Shown here in pieces: positions 6,866 to 8,136 of a stretch of 8,136 bases of DNA (position 1 is the stretch's first letter; the number at the start of each line of letters is the position of its first letter). A program made the translations under genes and the position numbers. Source of the stretch: an uncultured Oscillibacter sp. (lineage in GTDB: Bacteria; Bacillota_A; Clostridia; Oscillospirales; Oscillospiraceae); assembly GCA_951800675.1 (NCBI GenBank), contig CATOKC010000142.1, positions 1 to 8,136 on the forward strand. The letters are read 5' to 3'. Below the pieces are notes generated by a model. The model did not search any database, was not told the origin of the DNA, and worked only from the letters and a program-made list of their open reading frames with translations.

Positions 6866-6873
6866 AAAGAGGG
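6866..6873 (+). promoter_or_regulatory. Purine-rich ribosome binding site of the PH-domain gene
   Basis: AAAGAGGG ends directly before the ATG at 6874 but stands 9 bases before the ATG at 6883, which favours the second start. A weaker GGGGA at 6862-6866 would suit the first ATG with a spacing of 7, so the start is not fully settled. Confidence 0.45.
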
Positions 6874-6882
6874 ATGGAAGCC

Positions 6883-7293
6883 ATGGAATATTTATGGAAA
6901 GACCGAAAGCGCTTTTTGGGTATGCCCCTGTCGTTTACCCGGTATCGCCTCAGCGAGGACCGGCTGTTTTGTGAAACGGGCTTTTTGAATGTGAAATCCG
7001 ACGAGGTGCTGCTTTACCGGGTACGGGACCTGCGATTGTCTATGAGCCTGGGCCAGCGCGTCTTTGGTGTGGGCACGGTGTGCGTCGTCTCCTCGGACAA
7101 GAGTATTCCGCGACTGGACCTGAAAAACATAAAGGCTCCCCGGGAGGTTAAGGAGCTGATCCACAAAAATGTGGAAGCGTCCAAGGACAAGCGCCGTATG
7201 CGGGCCACCGAGTTGCTGGGCGGGGAGGAAGGCCCGGTTTGCCAGGAGTACGACGAGGACGCGGAGCTGGATATGGACGAGGATGAAATCTGA
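6883..7293 (+). CDS. Small bacterial PH-domain-like protein with acidic tail (136 aa)
   Basis: From Leu/Phe-rich residues near 10 to about 95 the protein has the pattern of bacterial PH-domain (bPH/DUF304-like) proteins: 'SFTRYRLSEDRLFCETGFLN' style strands, then 'DEVLLYRVRDLRLSMSL', 'FGVGTVCVVSSD', and a final 'REVKELIHK' helix. No signal peptide or membrane segment is visible, so it is probably cytoplasmic or peripheral. The last 22 or so residues are strongly acidic (EYDEDAELDMDEDEI) and follow a basic stretch (KDKRRMR). Function is unknown; this fold is often a protein- or lipid-binding module. It is transcribed alone, divergently from the citrate synthase operon. I prefer the ATG at 6883 (MEYLWKDRK) over the one at 6874, which adds three residues, because of ribosome-site spacing. 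Stop is TGA 7291-7293. Confidence 0.8.
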   Translation: MEYLWKDRKRFLGMPLSFTRYRLSEDRLFCETGFLNVKSDEVLLYRVRDLRLSMSLGQRVFGVGTVCVVSSDKSIPRLDLKNIKAPREVKELIHKNVEASKDKRRMRATELLGGEEGPVCQEYDEDAELDMDEDEI

Positions 7294-7480
7294 GCGGTGC
7301 GGCGGCATCATGGCTATCCGGGACAACGAGGGCGGTGTCGTTGAGGAATGATTTTGCCGCGAATTCGAAGAAAGTTTTCACGGTGGGAAATAGGCGCCGT
7401 CGCTGGTGATATGGGCCGTTGTCAAGGCTGGAATAGCAATACCAAGAGGAAGCGTTTTAGCGCTTATAAACATCTCAATA
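7294..7480. other. Intergenic stretch without a recognisable gene
   Basis: Between the PH-domain gene stop and the terminator hairpin I see no supported gene. A 13-codon frame begins at the ATG at 7311 but has no ribosome site. A small inverted repeat, AAGCG (7450-7454) and CGCTT (7461-7465), sits just before the terminator. Base composition turns more AT-rich toward 7440-7480. Confidence 0.4.
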
Positions 7481-7522
7481 AAAAGTCCAGGGGGTCGTCG
7501 TAAGACGGCCCCCTGGACTTTT
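7481..7522. terminator. Bidirectional intrinsic terminator between PH-domain gene and porB
   Basis: Arms of 19 bases (7481-7499 and 7504-7522) pair throughout, with one G-T wobble, around the loop GTAA. The GC core is GTCCAGGGGG pairing with CCCCCTGGAC, flanked by AAAA on the left and TTTT on the right. Transcripts from either side therefore end in a U-run after the hairpin; on the minus strand the run continues as TTTTTATTG. It is 29 bases past the porB stop and serves that gene most closely. The PH-domain gene ends about 190 bases before it. Confidence 0.92.
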
Positions 7523-7551
7523 GGAGAGTGTATAGCAGGTAAGCGCAAGGC

Positions 7552-8136
7552 TTACAACTCGCAGAGCTTCAGGAGTTCCTCCCAGTTGCGGTCGACTTCC
7601 TTCTGGGTCTGCTCGATCATCCACTCATTGCCTGGCTTGAACATATGGGCGAAGCGGCCCTGGGCCTTGAGGTATTCCTCAACCGGCAGCTTGTTCTTGG
7701 GCTTGTAGCTTAAGATGTACTTGCCCTCAATGACCTCGTAGAGAGGCCACACGCAGGTCTCCACCGCCAGCTTGGTGATCTCCATCAGCTTCTCGCTGGG
7801 ATACCGCCAGCCTCTCGGGCAGGGCGCCATCACGTTCAGGAAGGCCGCGCCGGGGGTGTAGATGGCCTTGTGGGACTTCTCCGTGATGTCCTTGAAGTTT
7901 CCAATAAGCGTGGTCTGAGCCACATACGGAATTCCATGGGCCACCATGATCTTCGTCAGGTTCTTCTTCTGCTGGGGCTTGCCGGGGACCACCTTGCCCA
8001 CCGGGGTGGTGGTGGTGTCGGCGAAGTGGGGCGTGGAGCTGGAGCGCTGGATGCCCGTGTTCATGTAGGCTTCGTTGTCATAGCAGACATAGACCATGTC
8101 GTGGCCCCGCTCCATAGCGCCGGACAGGCTCTGGAA
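7552..8136 (-). CDS. porB: Pyruvate:ferredoxin oxidoreductase beta subunit (5' partial)
   Basis: The thiamine-pyrophosphate-binding beta subunit of pyruvate synthase, which interconverts pyruvate plus CoA with acetyl-CoA, CO2 and reduced ferredoxin in the cytoplasm. The frame is open to the right edge, so 194 C-terminal residues are visible out of a usual length of about 300-315. Recognisable parts are YDNEAYMNTGIQRS at 19-32 (TPP/Mg region), TTTTPVGK soon after, KIMVAHGIPYVAQ, and 'PGAAFLNVMAPCPRGW', which is characteristic of pyruvate-type rather than 2-oxoglutarate-type enzymes. The N-terminal part with the cluster cysteines and GDG motif is outside. The internal ATG at 8115 is not the start, since homologous sequence (FQSLSGA) continues upstream of it. 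porB is usually last in por operons, which agrees with the terminator directly downstream. A small dyad, GTAAGC and GCTTAC (7539-7555), overlaps the stop codon. Confidence 0.95.
   Translation of the reverse strand, partial: FQSLSGAMERGHDMVYVCYDNEAYMNTGIQRSSSTPHFADTTTTPVGKVVPGKPQQKKNLTKIMVAHGIPYVAQTTLIGNFKDITEKSHKAIYTPGAAFLNVMAPCPRGWRYPSEKLMEITKLAVETCVWPLYEVIEGKYILSYKPKNKLPVEEYLKAQGRFAHMFKPGNEWMIEQTQKEVDRNWEELLKLCEL

Noticed and set aside
6648..6884. 78-codon minus-strand frame between the divergent genes
   Set aside because: It overlaps the start of the PH-domain gene, ends inside the gltA -35 box and has no ribosome site. No family was recognised.
6892..7326. 144-codon minus-strand frame opposite the PH-domain gene
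   Set aside because: No ribosome site or recognisable family. The plus-strand frame has a promoter, a ribosome site and a PH-like pattern.
1..8136. Mobile element, CRISPR array, tRNA, rRNA or phage genes
   Set aside because: I found no transposase or integrase motifs, no regularly spaced direct repeats apart from the 12-bp linker repeat, and no tRNA-like cloverleaf in the gaps. The genes are ordinary housekeeping and surface genes.

Overview
The window looks like chromosomal DNA from a GC-rich, strictly anaerobic, low-oxygen-gut type Clostridia (Oscillospirales-like: Oscillibacter/Flavonifractor relatives are my best guess). The grounds are a pyruvate:ferredoxin oxidoreductase beta subunit, an S-layer-homology (SLH) surface protein, strong AGGAGG-type ribosome binding sites, compact operon spacing, and GC-rich third codon positions. 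The assignment to family level is inference; nothing in the window names the species.

Layout, left to right. Bases 1-1585 (+) hold the 3' part of a cell-surface protein with three Ig-like beta-sandwich repeats followed by three SLH domains. A perfect 14-bp hairpin (1612-1644) separates it from a convergent three-gene operon on the minus strand. In transcription order that operon is citrate synthase (6553-5147), an aconitase-family hydratase (5128-2897) and a eukaryotic-type NADP-dependent isocitrate dehydrogenase (2883-1681), with gaps of only 18 and 13 bases. Its promoter (TTGAAA-17-TATAAT) is near-consensus and has a perfect 10-bp-arm palindrome just upstream of the -35 box. A divergent gene on the plus strand (6883-7293) encodes a small PH-domain-like protein with a very acidic tail, driven from its own promoter that carries a separate inverted repeat. 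After about 190 bases with no recognisable gene and a 19-bp-stem bidirectional terminator (7481-7522), the window closes with the 3' part of porB on the minus strand.

How the genes fit together. The operon encodes every step from acetyl-CoA plus oxaloacetate to 2-oxoglutarate, with NADPH as product. That is the oxidative half of the TCA cycle, which fermenting anaerobes use to make glutamate carbon skeletons rather than for respiration. PorB belongs to the enzyme that interconverts pyruvate and acetyl-CoA, so it could feed the same pathway, but it is a separate transcription unit. No 2-oxoglutarate dehydrogenase, succinate or malate enzymes are present.

I see no mobile element, tRNA, rRNA or CRISPR array, and no clear sign of a wholly new system. 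The points most worth a second look are the atypical aconitase active-site loop, the two promoter-associated inverted repeats, and the GC-rich non-coding block between the divergent genes.
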